In this document: piece after piece, positions 1 to 9,549 of the stretch | How the letters are laid out: the number at the start of each line of letters is the position of its first letter | Numbering within the stretch: the first letter of the stretch is position 1 | Origin: Xenorhabdus kozodoii | Lineage (GTDB): Bacteria > Pseudomonadota > Gammaproteobacteria > Enterobacterales > Enterobacteriaceae | Direction: 5' to 3' | Assembly (NCBI RefSeq): GCF_002632875.1 | Contig: NZ_NJCX01000007.1 | Span: 1-61,434 of the forward strand | Length of the DNA stretch: 61,434 nt | The notes under the pieces: model-generated | What the model saw: the letters and a program-made list of their open reading frames with translations, nothing else | What the model was told of the DNA's origin: nothing | Databases searched by the model: none | Made by a program: the position numbers and the translations under genes

Positions 1-221
1 GAAATGAACCATTGGGCTATTGATTTCTTATTCATGAAAAAATCCCCTAAATGTAAAAAAACAGGCTGACTATAATATCAAATATCTCCTATTGGGATAT
101 ACTCTTAGATATTTTTGGCGACTCCGACGCAATTTAAATACCAATCCCGCATTATCTAAGTTGCTTAATTCTATTTTATTTAGCTTGGTTTTTATTATAC
201 CAGTTCCTGTGAGAATATATT

Positions 222-326
222 TATACCAATCTAACTTCAAGATGCGTGTGATTTCTCCCCGCGAAGCGGGGAGAAATCAGGTTTCATATAGTGTTGTAAA
301 TTGCAACTTGAAGTTTAATGCGTATA
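222..326. repeat. 105-bp ERIC/MITE-like repeat, left arm of a perfect inverted pair
   Basis: This stretch is, base for base, the reverse complement of 17635-17739. It begins TATACCAATCTAACTTCAAG and ends in a related inverted form (CAACTTGAAGTTTAATGCGTATA read inward from the other side), so it has imperfect terminal inverted repeats. A GC-rich hairpin (CTCCCCGC/GCGGGGAG) sits at its centre. It has no coding capacity, and short open frames crossing it are spurious. The rest of positions 1-443 is AT-rich with no gene I can support. Confidence 0.85.
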
Positions 327-443
327 AAGGAAGTCTATGTAAAACAGCATGGTTATATTAAATGTAAAAACAAACCTGTCTGAAAAGTACAGTTTTTGCA
401 AAAAACATTGACTATTTCAAGACATAACTCTCCATATAAGCAA

Positions 444-475
444 GAAAAAAGCAGGGTACACAAAATACCCTGCCC
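444..475 (-). terminator. Rho-independent terminator of fdoGHI
   Basis: On the minus strand an 8-bp stem (GCAGGGTA/TACCCTGC) with a 7-base loop is followed by a run of six T. It lies just past the fdoI stop codon, so the operon ends here. E. coli has fdhE next to fdoI; no fdhE is present. Confidence 0.85.
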
Positions 476-480
476 TAAAC

Positions 481-1122
481 TCACTCTTTCTCTTTTCGTT
501 GCTCTTGTTTCACCATGGCGCGATACCAACGTGGGTGATGTTTTTTCGCCCAGCCTCGTGTCACCCAACCCTCGACCATTGCCCGTACTGATCCCTTCAC
601 CCAAAACGCTGCATACGCATGGATGATAATCGTCAGGATCAGGCCAATGGCCGCCAATGAGTGGATCAGCAAAGCAACTCGAATCAATGGGATAGAAAAA
701 TACTCCGCAAAATACGGGCGCCAGATAATAATGCCGCTAATAAGCAACAGGAACAGACAAAGAGAGACTGACCAGTAAATACCTTTTTGGCCGAGATTAT
801 ACTGCCCGATATCTCCCGCTTCCTCATTACGCAACACTTTGTGGATATTCTTCGCCCATTCGATGTCATCCCTGTCAATCAGGTTATGTTTGAAGTATCG
901 GAAGAACATAAAAACAAACAGGAACAACATCACCGATCCCGCAAACGGGTGCAATATCCGTGACAGTTGCGGGGTGCCAAAGATATTCATCATCCAGTTC
1001 AGGGAGGGAAAGAAAAAACCTAACCCGCTGATGGCGGTAAACAGGAAGCAAATCACAACCGCCCAATGATTGACTCGCTCAACCGGGGAGTGGCGAATAA
1101 TGATATCGTTGCGCTTTTTCAT
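481..1122 (-). CDS. fdoI: Formate dehydrogenase-O cytochrome b556 subunit (gamma)
   Basis: This is the 213-residue membrane cytochrome b subunit that passes electrons from formate to quinone, anchoring the FdoGH dimer on the periplasmic face. Hydrophobic segments lie near residues 18-35, 55-75, 112-132 and 147-170, with histidines suited to heme b ligation (for example HPFAG near 58 and the helix-3/4 HSLA and HAYA motifs). Length and sequence match E. coli FdoI. The start overlaps the fdoH stop in an ATGA junction, which indicates translational coupling. A terminator follows directly. I chose FdoI rather than FdnI because of close similarity along the whole operon to Fdo. Confidence 0.95.
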   Translation of the reverse strand: MKKRNDIIIRHSPVERVNHWAVVICFLFTAISGLGFFFPSLNWMMNIFGTPQLSRILHPFAGSVMLFLFVFMFFRYFKHNLIDRDDIEWAKNIHKVLRNEEAGDIGQYNLGQKGIYWSVSLCLFLLLISGIIIWRPYFAEYFSIPLIRVALLIHSLAAIGLILTIIIHAYAAFWVKGSVRAMVEGWVTRGWAKKHHPRWYRAMVKQEQRKEKE

Positions 1123-2036
1123 TTCTTCACTTCCTCATTGTTTGAATCCATATCGTTGAGTGCGCTCTCTTCCTCTTCTTTGGAAACGCGGTTCGGGCCA
1201 ATACCCACGTAATGAAAAATGGAAGCCGCAAAAGTCGCGGCAAAACCGATTGCAGCCAATGGCTTCCAGATCCCTTTCCAAAACGTGACCGTCGGGCTGA
1301 TTGCCGGATTATCCGGTAATCCATGATAAAGCTGGGGCTTGTTGGCATGGTGCAACACATACATGACATGGGTTCCACCGACGCCTTCAGGATCGTACAA
1401 ACCGGCATTTTCATAACCACGCCCCTTAAGCTCTTCAACCCGGTCTGCCGCCAGTGTTTTCATATCCGACTTACTGCCAAAATGAATCGCACCGGTTGGG
1501 CAAGTTTTCACACAAGCTGGCTCCTGCCCGACACCAACACGGTCAACGCACAAAGTGCATTTGTAGGCGCGATTATCCTCTTTATTGATGCGGGGCACAT
1601 TGAATGGGCAGCCCGCAATGCAATAACCACAGCCAATGCACTGTTCTGACTGAAAATCAACGATGCCATTGGCATACTGAATAATCGCCCCTTCCGCCGG
1701 ACAAGCCTTCAAGCAACCGGGATCGGCACAATGCATACAGCCATCCTTGCGGATCAGCCATTCCAGCTTGCCATTCTCCTCCACTTCGGAAAATCGCATC
1801 ACTGTCCATGACTTCGCGGTCAGATCGGCCGGATTATCATAAACACCAACGTTGTGCCCAACCTCATCACGAATATCGTTCCATTCGGAACAGGCCACCT
1901 GACACGCTTTGCAACCAATACAGGTTGTCACATCGATCAGTTTTGCCACTTCTTGCTGGTGATCCCGCACACGAGGTGCGGGCGTCAGTGAATCGGTGGC
2001 AGAGCGACGAATGATGTCTTGGGATTGCAATGACAT
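1119..2036 (-). CDS. fdoH: Formate dehydrogenase-O iron-sulfur subunit (beta)
   Basis: This 305-residue electron-transfer subunit carries four ferredoxin-type cysteine clusters: [11 protein letters not shown] near residue 39, [13 protein letters not shown] near 100, [11 protein letters not shown] near 133 and CTLC plus CVKTC near 160-180. A single C-terminal membrane helix (about 253-275) tethers it to the inner membrane beside FdoI. The protein aligns end to end with E. coli FdoH (300 residues), with a slightly longer acidic tail. It lies 12 bases after fdoG and overlaps fdoI by 4 bases, so the three genes form one transcription unit. Electrons flow from the FdoG molybdenum centre through these clusters to heme b in FdoI. 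Confidence 0.96.
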   Translation of the reverse strand: MSLQSQDIIRRSATDSLTPAPRVRDHQQEVAKLIDVTTCIGCKACQVACSEWNDIRDEVGHNVGVYDNPADLTAKSWTVMRFSEVEENGKLEWLIRKDGCMHCADPGCLKACPAEGAIIQYANGIVDFQSEQCIGCGYCIAGCPFNVPRINKEDNRAYKCTLCVDRVGVGQEPACVKTCPTGAIHFGSKSDMKTLAADRVEELKGRGYENAGLYDPEGVGGTHVMYVLHHANKPQLYHGLPDNPAISPTVTFWKGIWKPLAAIGFAATFAASIFHYVGIGPNRVSKEEEESALNDMDSNNEEVKK

Positions 2037-2048
2037 AATTTTTCTCCC

Positions 2049-5000
2049 TTACACCTTTTCCACATTAACCAAGAATGCCTTGAATTCCGGTGTCTGCGTA
2101 TTGGCATCACCGACAAACGGCGTCAGGGTATTCGCAAGGAAGCCTTTCTTCGCCGCGCCCTCAAAACCCCAGTGAATCGGAATACCGATGGTATCCACTT
2201 CACGGCCGTGAACATTCAAGGTGCGAATGCGTTTCGTCACCACGGCCTTGGCCTTGATATAACCACGACTGGAGCTGACTTTGACGGTATCTCCCTGTTT
2301 GATCCCCTTCTCTGCCGCCAACCGTTCACCCATTTCCACAAATTGTTCTGGTTGGGCAATGGCATTTAGCAATGCATGTTTTGTCCAGTAATGGAAATGC
2401 TCCGTCAGGCGGTAGGTGGTTCCTACATAGGGGAATTTATCGGCTTTACCCATAGACTCAAAATCACTTTTGAACACGCGGGCGGCCGGATTAGAAACCA
2501 CATTCGGATGCAGCGGGTTGGTTCCCAACGGTGTTTCAAACGGCTCGTAATGCTCAGGGAACGGCCCTTCTGCCATTTTGTCGATGGCAAACAAGCGCCC
2601 CATTCCTTCTGGCTGCATGATAAATGGCCCGACATCCGTTCCCGGAGCCGCATTGCTGTAGTCTGGAATATCTGTCCCGCTCCATTTATCGCCATCCCAG
2701 GCAATCAACGGGCGTTTAGGGTCCCACGGATTGCCCTGCGGATCGGCAGAAGCACGGTTATACAGGATGCGGCGATTCAATGGCCACGCCCATGCCCAAC
2801 CCAATGTATTACCCATACCGGATGGATCGGCATTATCACGGCGCGCCATCTGGTTACCTTCTGGCGTCCAACTTCCGGCAAAAATCCAGCAACCGCTGGC
2901 GGTTGTGCCATCATCACGCAATTGTGCGAAAGAAGATAATTGCTGGCCTTTTTTCACCCATACATGGCCATTTTCATCCAGCAAATCCGCCAAAGCTCGA
3001 CCGTTATTTTCCTGGGCCACTTCTTCCGGTGTAGGAGCTTCGGGGGTGAAATAATCCCATGTCATGCTGAGGACTTGTTCTGGTACAGCGCCGCCTTCTT
3101 CGCGGTACAAATCCCGCAAGCGGTTGAAAATACCCGACAGAATTTCGCCATCCCCAATCGCTTCCCCTGGGGCATCAGCGCCTTTCCAGTGCCATTGCAA
3201 CCAACGCGCTGAATTGACTATCGAGCCATTTTCTTCTGCAAAACAGCAGCATGGCAGGCGGAATACTTCAGTTTGAATGGTGGCAGGATCAACGTCATTG
3301 AACTCACCGTGATGTTGCCAGAAAGAGGATGTTTCGGTGTTAAGAGGATCAACCGTCACCAGGAATTTCAGCTTCGATAACGCCGCGACGACTTTGTTCT
3401 TGTTCGGGAATGAGGCTACCGGGTTGAAGCCCTGACAAATATAGCCGTTCACTTCCCCTTTCGACATCATTTCAAAATATTGCAGGACGTCGTAAGGCTT
3501 ATCCCATTTCGGCAACAGATCGAAGCCCCAGTCATTCTCTTTACGGGCATTATCACCATAGAAGCTCTTCATCAGGCTGACAAAGAACTTAGGATAATTG
3601 CCCCAATAGTTGACCTGCCCTGCAACGGTGGCTTTTGGCGTGTTGGCCTGCAAATAGGTTTGCAAATTGGCCTGTTTCTCCGATGGCAAGGAGAGATACC
3701 CCGGCAGGCTTTGCGACAACAACCCTAAATCGGTCAACCCCTGAATATTGGAGTGACCACGCAGCGCGTTAATACCGCCACCGGCCATGCCCATATTACC
3801 GAGCAGTAACTGGATGATCGCCATCGTGCGGATATTTTGGGCGCCGGTGGAGTGTTGCGTCCAACCCAGTGCATACAAGAACGAAGCCGTTTTGTCTTTC
3901 GCACTGGTTTCAGCCAGATATTCACACACCTTGAGAAAATCTTCCTTCGGTGTACCACAAATATCAGTCACAACTTCCGGTGTATAACGGCTAACGTGGG
4001 CTTTCAGCAGATTCCAGACACAACGTGGATGGGTCAAGGTTTTGTCGCGTTTGGCAAAACCATTTTCATCCAACGCATAGTTCCATGTCGTCTTATCATA
4101 CTGACGGTTTTCAGCATCATAACCGCTGAACAGGCCATCCTCGAATGAGAAATCATCCCGCACAATCAGGCTGGCATTGGTGTAAGCCTCAACATAGTCA
4201 CGATTAATTTTTTCATGGGTGATCAGGTACAAAATCACCCCTGACAGGAAGACAATATCAGTACCGGAACGGATAGGCGTGTAGAAATCCGCCACGGATG
4301 CCGTACGGGTAAAACGGGGATCGATAACAATCAATTTAGCGTTGTTATGAATTTTGGCTTCCATCGCCCAACGGAAACCGACAGGATGTGCCTCAGCAGC
4401 ATTCCCGCCCATCACGACAATCAGGTTCGCATTCTTAATATCCACCCAGTGGTTGGTCATCGCACCGCGACCAAATGTTGGAGCAAGACTTGCTACCGTT
4501 GGTCCGTGTCAGACACGCGCCTGGTTGTCTACGGCAAGCATGCCGAGAGCGCGACTAAATTTCTGTGATAAAAAACCGGTTTCGTTACTGGCCGCAGAAG
4601 CACACAGCATGCCCGTCGTCAGCCAGCGGTTAACCGTCACACCCGCTTGATTGGTTTTGATAAAATTGGCATCACGATCTTGTTTCATTAATCTCGCGAT
4701 ACGATCGAAGGCTTCATCCCAGCTTATTCGCTGCCATTGACTGGCGCCTGGCGCCCGATATTCTGGATAGAGCAGGCGACTTTTGCTGTGAATAAAATCC
4801 ACCAACCCAGCGCCTTTAGGACATAGGGCACCACGATTTACAGGATGATCCGGGTCCCCTTCGATATGAAAAATAGTAGACTTGGCATTTTTGGCGCCAT
4901 CACCAAGGCTGTACATTAATAATCCACAACCGACAGAGCAGTATGTACAGGTATTTCGGGTTTCACGCGCACGCAGCAATTTATAGTGACGTGTTTGTGC

Positions 5001-5096
5001 CATCGCGGCGGTTGGGGCAAACCCCAGCGCGGCTGCCGTCGTACCCGCCATACCGCCAGCGCAGATCTTAAAGAACTGTCTTCTGCTGACTTGCAT
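2049..5096 (-). CDS. fdoG: Formate dehydrogenase-O major subunit, selenocysteine-containing
   Basis: This is the catalytic molybdopterin subunit that oxidises formate to CO2 in the periplasm. The frame is 1016 codons and contains one in-frame TGA at 4509-4511 between ...DNQARV and HGPTVAS.... That is exactly the selenocysteine site of E. coli FdoG, so the two apparent halves are one gene. The N terminus MQVSRRQFFKICAGG is a twin-arginine (Tat) signal. A CTYCSVGCGLL motif near residue 50 binds the [4Fe-4S] cluster. The start at 5096 has an AGGAG site upstream; the frame stays open further upstream but has no homology there. Selenocysteine machinery (selABCD) must be encoded elsewhere. Confidence 0.96.
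4472..4511 (-). promoter_or_regulatory. Selenocysteine codon and SECIS-type stem-loop in fdoG
   Basis: The UGA at 4509-4511 is followed on the minus strand by an mRNA segment that can fold with an AGCA/UGCU upper stem closing an AGUCU loop. This resembles the SelB-binding bSECIS apical loops of enterobacterial formate dehydrogenases. Position and loop sequence are as expected; the complete fold was judged by eye only. Confidence 0.75.
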
Positions 5097-5286
5097 GGGG
5101 ATCTCCTCACTCACATTGCTCATTAACGCCCGCCTAACAGGAACTCTGCGGGTGTATTTGCTTCTTATCAAGATAGAACTGGATAATAACTTAATGAATC
5201 GTTTTTGATTCTGAATACTGTCTGTTATAAACCGTCCTATATCCACACAAACAGTATTATGAATCAATCTACTGGGGAATACACTA

Positions 5287-6132
5287 ATGGATAATAAAAG
5301 GCCAGAAAATAAGTTAACTATGGCAAAAACCAACGGCGCTTTTCGTATCAATGTACAACAAAAGAACGTCAAACAAAGCGCACAATTGGGTGGTTTACAA
5401 CCGGATTGGGTAGCCGAAGAAGTGCCTGTCGCATTAGTCTATAACGGTATTTCCCATGTCGTGATGATGGCCAGCCCGAAAGATCTCGACCATTTCGCCA
5501 TCGGATTTTCTTTGTCGGAAGGGATCATTACATCGCCACAAGAAATTCGGGGTATTGATTCGAAAGTGAGTTGTCACGGGGGCATCGAACTCCACATTGA
5601 ACTTGCCAGCCGCCGTTTTGCAGAATTGAAAGCGCGCCGACGCAGTATGGCTGGGAGGACGGGTTGCGGCATTTGCGGCACCGAGCAATTGGCAGAGATC
5701 TTTCATCCCATTGCGCCCCTGCCTTTCACGCAAACATTTTCTCTCTCTCACCTTGATGCCGCCCTTGCTCAATTACCCCAGGTTCAGGAAATTGGCGCTC
5801 TCACTGGCTGTACTCATGCGGCGGGTTGGATTGATCCTGAGGGAAAATTACTGGGTGGTTGTGAAGATATTGGCCGCCATGTTGCACTGGATAAGTTGCT
5901 GGGAATGCGGGCAAAAACGGGTTGGCAACAAGGTGCTGTGTTGGTTTCCAGCCGCGCCAGTTATGAGATGGTACAAAAATCGGCGACTTGTGGGGTAGAA
6001 ATTTTATTTGCTGTTTCTGCCGCAACTTCATTAGCCATTGAAGTCGCACAAAAATGTAATCTAACGTTAATCGGGTTTTGCAAGCCGGGACGAGCCACCG
6101 TGTATACCCATCCTCAACGATGGGTGGATTAA
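5287..6132 (+). CDS. fdhD: Formate dehydrogenase accessory sulfurtransferase FdhD
   Basis: FdhD passes sulfur from IscS to the molybdenum cofactor, which is needed for formate dehydrogenase activity. The 281-residue protein has the conserved CxxC pair (C127 and C130 in [10 protein letters not shown]) and the conserved GAS-type C-terminal segments (SRASYEM, GRATVYT). It is transcribed divergently from fdoGHI across a 190-bp intergenic region, matching its role in maturing the neighbouring enzyme. The ATG at 5287 is preceded by GGGGAA at good spacing. A second ATG twelve codons in (TMAKTNGAF) is a less likely start. Confidence 0.95.
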   Translation: MDNKRPENKLTMAKTNGAFRINVQQKNVKQSAQLGGLQPDWVAEEVPVALVYNGISHVVMMASPKDLDHFAIGFSLSEGIITSPQEIRGIDSKVSCHGGIELHIELASRRFAELKARRRSMAGRTGCGICGTEQLAEIFHPIAPLPFTQTFSLSHLDAALAQLPQVQEIGALTGCTHAAGWIDPEGKLLGGCEDIGRHVALDKLLGMRAKTGWQQGAVLVSSRASYEMVQKSATCGVEILFAVSAATSLAIEVAQKCNLTLIGFCKPGRATVYTHPQRWVD

Positions 6133-6380
6133 TTGAGATGGTGAAACCCTAAAATTCGTTTACTCATCAAAAAAATAATCTTTTTCAATACGTTAAATTA
6201 TAGTTTCCGCAAAAAACAAAAATTAACAAATACAAAACATAACGACAACCTATAGTTTACAACTTTGTTTATCCAACATACATTTTATTTGCTATGCGTT
6301 TTTTAAGCACAGCTAACCCCAAAAGTTCAGGACGTTCTTATGGCAAAATAACAAGTATTCAATACTCAGTGAGGTTGAAC

Positions 6381-7100
6381 ATGAAACAGATCAGTATATT
6401 AATCGCTATATTAGGAGTTCTCGGATTTACTACACAGGCTCAAGCAAAAGTTGGGTATGGCATAAGCCAACAAGAAACTGATCCGCATCTTCTAATCGGA
6501 GAAGTCGATGGTGAACCCGCCCTGGGTATCTCCTCTTTACCTATAGTAGGGGGAAAATTATATACCGCCTCTCAACTGAAAAAGCTCGCCGAACAAGACA
6601 ATAATGGCATCTATAATAAAAATTTTGATGGCTCACGTTTAAGTATCGAGAATCAGTACATCAGTATCGCTCAAGTTCCCGATGCGGAAGTTTATTTTGG
6701 CGAATGGGCACAAAAAACGCCCGATAAATCGGATGTTACCCATACTGTTTTTTATGTAGGCAAAGATGTTACAACCAATATGCCAAGCGGTGGTACTGCG
6801 ACCTATATAGTAAAAGGCCTTAGCCAATATGATGGCTCAAATCTCCTTTCCGGTAAACTTGAGGCAAACTTTGATACCAATAAACTTGGTGGTTCACTGA
6901 GCAATAATTCACTCAGTATAGGCATTGATGCCAATATAAATGATGACGCCGGATTTTCGGGTAAAGCCACAGCCAACGGCAATATTAATGGAGTCACCGA
7001 AGGGAAATTTTATGGTGATTCTGCCTCTTCTATAGCAGGAATTGCCAAATTCGATAGTGACAGACGCAAAGATACGGCTTTCGGCGGTGCTAAAGAATAA
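6381..7100 (+). CDS. Secreted hemophilin-family T11SS cargo protein 1
   Basis: The 239-residue precursor has a clear Sec signal peptide (MKQISILIAILGVLGF...AQA, cleaved before KVGYG) and no lipobox cysteine, so it should be a soluble secreted protein. The C-terminal half is the small beta-barrel shared with TbpB/Slam cargos, ending in a DTAFGG motif. The segment from EVYFGEW onward is clearly homologous to the hemophilin encoded at 10973. The handle differs: where the hemophilin has GIHN and a GSHGG...HF stretch, this protein has GIYN and no histidines. The ligand may therefore not be heme. The ATG at 6381 is preceded by GAGG. A T11SS translocon gene lies downstream (8073). Family assignment is confident; ligand unknown. 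Confidence 0.8.
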   Translation: MKQISILIAILGVLGFTTQAQAKVGYGISQQETDPHLLIGEVDGEPALGISSLPIVGGKLYTASQLKKLAEQDNNGIYNKNFDGSRLSIENQYISIAQVPDAEVYFGEWAQKTPDKSDVTHTVFYVGKDVTTNMPSGGTATYIVKGLSQYDGSNLLSGKLEANFDTNKLGGSLSNNSLSIGIDANINDDAGFSGKATANGNINGVTEGKFYGDSASSIAGIAKFDSDRRKDTAFGGAKE

Positions 7101-7113
7101 TGATTAATTTCCC

Positions 7114-7145
7114 AGAAAACAGTGTCATTTTTGGCACTGTTTTTC
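7114..7145 (+). terminator. Hairpin after cargo gene 1 (terminator or attenuator)
   Basis: AAAACAGTG pairs with CACTGTTTT across a short loop and runs into T residues. It lies 13 bases past the stop codon. Near-identical hairpins follow the other two cargo genes. Confidence 0.75.
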
Positions 7146-7390
7146 CATTCTCTTTTTGCCTTCCTTACCTTTTATTTCAATAAATTACTTTACGATTTAC
7201 GTAACTTTAATTTACGTATGCAATAAAACTCAACAGATACAAAACATAATGACATCTTATTATTTACACTGATTTTCAACCAGTATACATTTCATTTGCT
7301 GTGTATTTTTTGTTCAAAACTTTCACCCAAAAAGTTCTGCTCGTTTTTATAACGGGATAATAAAGCATTCAATACCCTACGAGGCTACTT

Positions 7391-7939
7391 ATGAAAAAGC
7401 GCAATATATTAATCGCTATGTTAAGCATTATTGGATTTACTACGCAGGTTCAGGCAAAAATTGAAGATGGCATAAGCCAGCAAGAAACCAACCCATACTT
7501 TCAATTCGAGAAAGAAAAGGGGGAAATTTACTTTGGGGAATGGGCACAAAAAACGTCTGATAAATCAGATATCTCCCACACCGTTTTGTACGCAGGCAAG
7601 GAGGTGGCAACCAAGCTGCCAGATAGCGGTAATGCAATCTATAATGTACGAGGCATTAGCCACGATGACCGTAACAATCCCCTCTCCGGTCATTTTGTCG
7701 CAGATTTTGGTAACTACGTATTGAGTGGCTCCATGAGCAATAATACACAAACTGTAGGTATTGAGGCCAAGATAAATGAGTACGGCAACTTTTTAGGTAT
7801 AGCCAGATCCAACGGCCTTATTGGGCATACCTATGGAACATTATTATCTGGTGACAACATTAACTCTTTGAAAGGAGAGATCTTATATTATAGCGACAGA
7901 ACAAAAGACACTGATTTCTATGGTGAAAGAATAAAATAA
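7391..7939 (+). CDS. Truncated paralogue of the hemophilin-family cargo (handle deleted)
   Basis: This 182-residue protein has a Sec signal peptide (MKKRNILIAMLSIIGF...VQA) and is a tandem duplicate of the gene at 6381. The mature N terminus (GISQQETNPY) matches its neighbour. It then jumps directly to EIYFGEWAQKT, dropping about 60 residues that form the ligand-binding handle in this family. The C-terminal barrel is retained but has diverged (DTDFYGE instead of DTAFGG). The upstream region from about 7232 is homologous to that at 6222, so the promoter was copied too. The frame is intact, which suggests it is still used, perhaps as a barrel-only cargo or decoy; it could also be an early-stage decaying copy. 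Confidence 0.72.
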   Translation: MKKRNILIAMLSIIGFTTQVQAKIEDGISQQETNPYFQFEKEKGEIYFGEWAQKTSDKSDISHTVLYAGKEVATKLPDSGNAIYNVRGISHDDRNNPLSGHFVADFGNYVLSGSMSNNTQTVGIEAKINEYGNFLGIARSNGLIGHTYGTLLSGDNINSLKGEILYYSDRTKDTDFYGERIK

Positions 7940-7950
7940 TTAATTCCCCA

Positions 7951-7980
7951 GAAAACAGGGTCATTTTTGGCACTGTTTTC
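7951..7980 (+). terminator. Hairpin after cargo gene 2 (terminator or attenuator)
   Basis: GAAAACAG pairs with CTGTTTTC around a TCATTTTTGG-type loop, 11 bases after the stop codon. It is a copy of the hairpin at 7114 and probably limits read-through into the T11SS gene. Confidence 0.7.
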
Positions 7981-8010
7981 TCCTCATCTTCTTTATCCTA
8001 TTTATTTTAA

Positions 8011-8038
8011 AAACTGTTTATTTCAAACTGTTTATTTC
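8011..8038 (+). repeat. 14-bp direct tandem repeat before the T11SS gene
   Basis: The unit AAACTGTTTATTTC occurs twice in perfect tandem, ending 34 bases before the ATG at 8073. It may be a slippage site in the leader. Confidence 0.8.
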
Positions 8039-8072
8039 AAATAAATATAGCCATTATGAATTGAGTTTTGCT

Positions 8073-9548
8073 ATGTCTGACAAACAAAAAGTGACTAAAA
8101 AGGAAAAAGTTCTAATACTCTTTATAATATTGCTGATCCCATTCCTTTCTCCGACAGTTTGTGCCAATGAAGATATTAGCCACAAGATTTGGCAAGAGGC
8201 ACGAGACAATCAACAGAAAAATGAAATTCCAAATGTCATTTCTATAAAAGATGGCATCCCATTAGCCGTGACTCATGGGCAAGAACTTAAAATTGGGAAC
8301 AATCTTAAGGAAATAGGCCAAGCACTGTACCTTGCCATTAACTATCGGCAATGGCAGGAAGTCAGACGTCTTCTACCGATTTATCAAAAAATTCCGGGAT
8401 ATGCTCCCTGGCTCATTGATTTTGCCCAAGGCAAGCTAGCCTATATTACAGGGAATTTGACGCTCGCTACCTCTTATTATCAAAAGATCTTACGGCAGAA
8501 ACCGAATTTTACCCGTATCAAACTGGAGCTGGCTCGTGTCTATTTTGAAGATCGTAAGAACCAGGAATCCAAGCAATTATTCGAAGACATCAGGAAACAG
8601 CAACAGTTACCAGAAATGGTCTTGAAGAATATTAACCTGTATCTGGCAGCAATAACCTTAAGAAATAGCTGGCGCGGTTCGTTTTCATTGAGTTTCATCT
8701 ATGACGACAATATCAATATGTCGCCAAATCAAAAACCGATCTGCCTGCTTTTTGAAGAGGGACAGTGCATAATCGAAAGGGGTGTACCGAAACCTATCAA
8801 AGCATGGGGTGATACTTACAACGCCACCTTAAGCCGACGTTACCAACTTGTCGGCCATCACGGCATTTTTGGGCGTGGCTTGATTTATGGAGAAAATTAT
8901 CCCCATTACCATGACGATAACGAAAATATGTTCCTGCTGGTTAGTGGCTACAATTATAAAAGCAGACTTCATGATTTTTCCTTTGGTCCTTTGTTTGAAT
9001 ATCAACAGCGTGCAGGAAATACCGAATACCATGCCATTGGAGCACAGGCAGAATGGCAGTGGAATGTTACCGAACAAACCACCCTCAATGTTGAACTTAA
9101 GCATAAGAAATTGAGGTATCAGCCGCCTTATGACAGGAAAGACGGTGAACTTTCTTCATCCTATCTCAGCCTATCCCATGTCATCAATGACAAATTAATC
9201 TTGTTTGGTGGGGGTAATTGGAGCTATAAAAATAATCAACAACCAGCATCTCGCTATCAACAATGGGGAGTCAATGCAGGAATAGCCGGACAACTTTATC
9301 CCCAAATTAATGCTTCATTGGTGGCCTCGCTAAGGCAACAACGTTTTGGTGCTTACAGCCCACTATTGGGCGCCAGACGTCAAGATAGTGAACAGACTTA
9401 TACTGCTACCGTTAAATTTCCTGCCGCTAAGATATGGGGAATGACCCCCTCTTTAATTTTCCGCCATCGGCACAATCGCAGTAATGTAAGCTGGCTGTAC
9501 AATTATGATAAGAATGAAATACAGATACAGTTAGAAAAATATTTCTAA
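8073..9548 (+). CDS. Type XI secretion system (Slam/DUF560) outer-membrane protein 1
   Basis: The protein (491 residues from ATG 8073) would move folded cargo across the outer membrane. A hydrophobic signal peptide ends near VCANED. A TPR-type periplasmic domain follows (about 60-190; LATSYYQKILRQKPNF and ELARVYFEDRKN are typical). From WRGSFSLSFIYDDNINMSP onward it is the roughly 14-stranded DUF560 barrel, closing with the terminal aromatic LEKYF recognised by BAM. It is about as similar to the protein at 11799 as expected for paralogues. No convincing Shine-Dalgarno precedes the ATG, and an in-frame TTG at 8061 is a possible alternative. It follows the two cargo genes, which suggests it serves them. 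Confidence 0.88.
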   Translation: MSDKQKVTKKEKVLILFIILLIPFLSPTVCANEDISHKIWQEARDNQQKNEIPNVISIKDGIPLAVTHGQELKIGNNLKEIGQALYLAINYRQWQEVRRLLPIYQKIPGYAPWLIDFAQGKLAYITGNLTLATSYYQKILRQKPNFTRIKLELARVYFEDRKNQESKQLFEDIRKQQQLPEMVLKNINLYLAAITLRNSWRGSFSLSFIYDDNINMSPNQKPICLLFEEGQCIIERGVPKPIKAWGDTYNATLSRRYQLVGHHGIFGRGLIYGENYPHYHDDNENMFLLVSGYNYKSRLHDFSFGPLFEYQQRAGNTEYHAIGAQAEWQWNVTEQTTLNVELKHKKLRYQPPYDRKDGELSSSYLSLSHVINDKLILFGGGNWSYKNNQQPASRYQQWGVNAGIAGQLYPQINASLVASLRQQRFGAYSPLLGARRQDSEQTYTATVKFPAAKIWGMTPSLIFRHRHNRSNVSWLYNYDKNEIQIQLEKYF

Positions 9549-9549
9549 T

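Noticed and set aside
92-361. 89-codon open frame near the left edge
   Set aside because: It runs through the 105-bp repeat and has no protein-like features.
4509-4511. In-frame stop splitting fdoG into two genes
   Set aside because: It is the conserved selenocysteine UGA, with a SECIS-like loop directly downstream and homology continuing on both sides.
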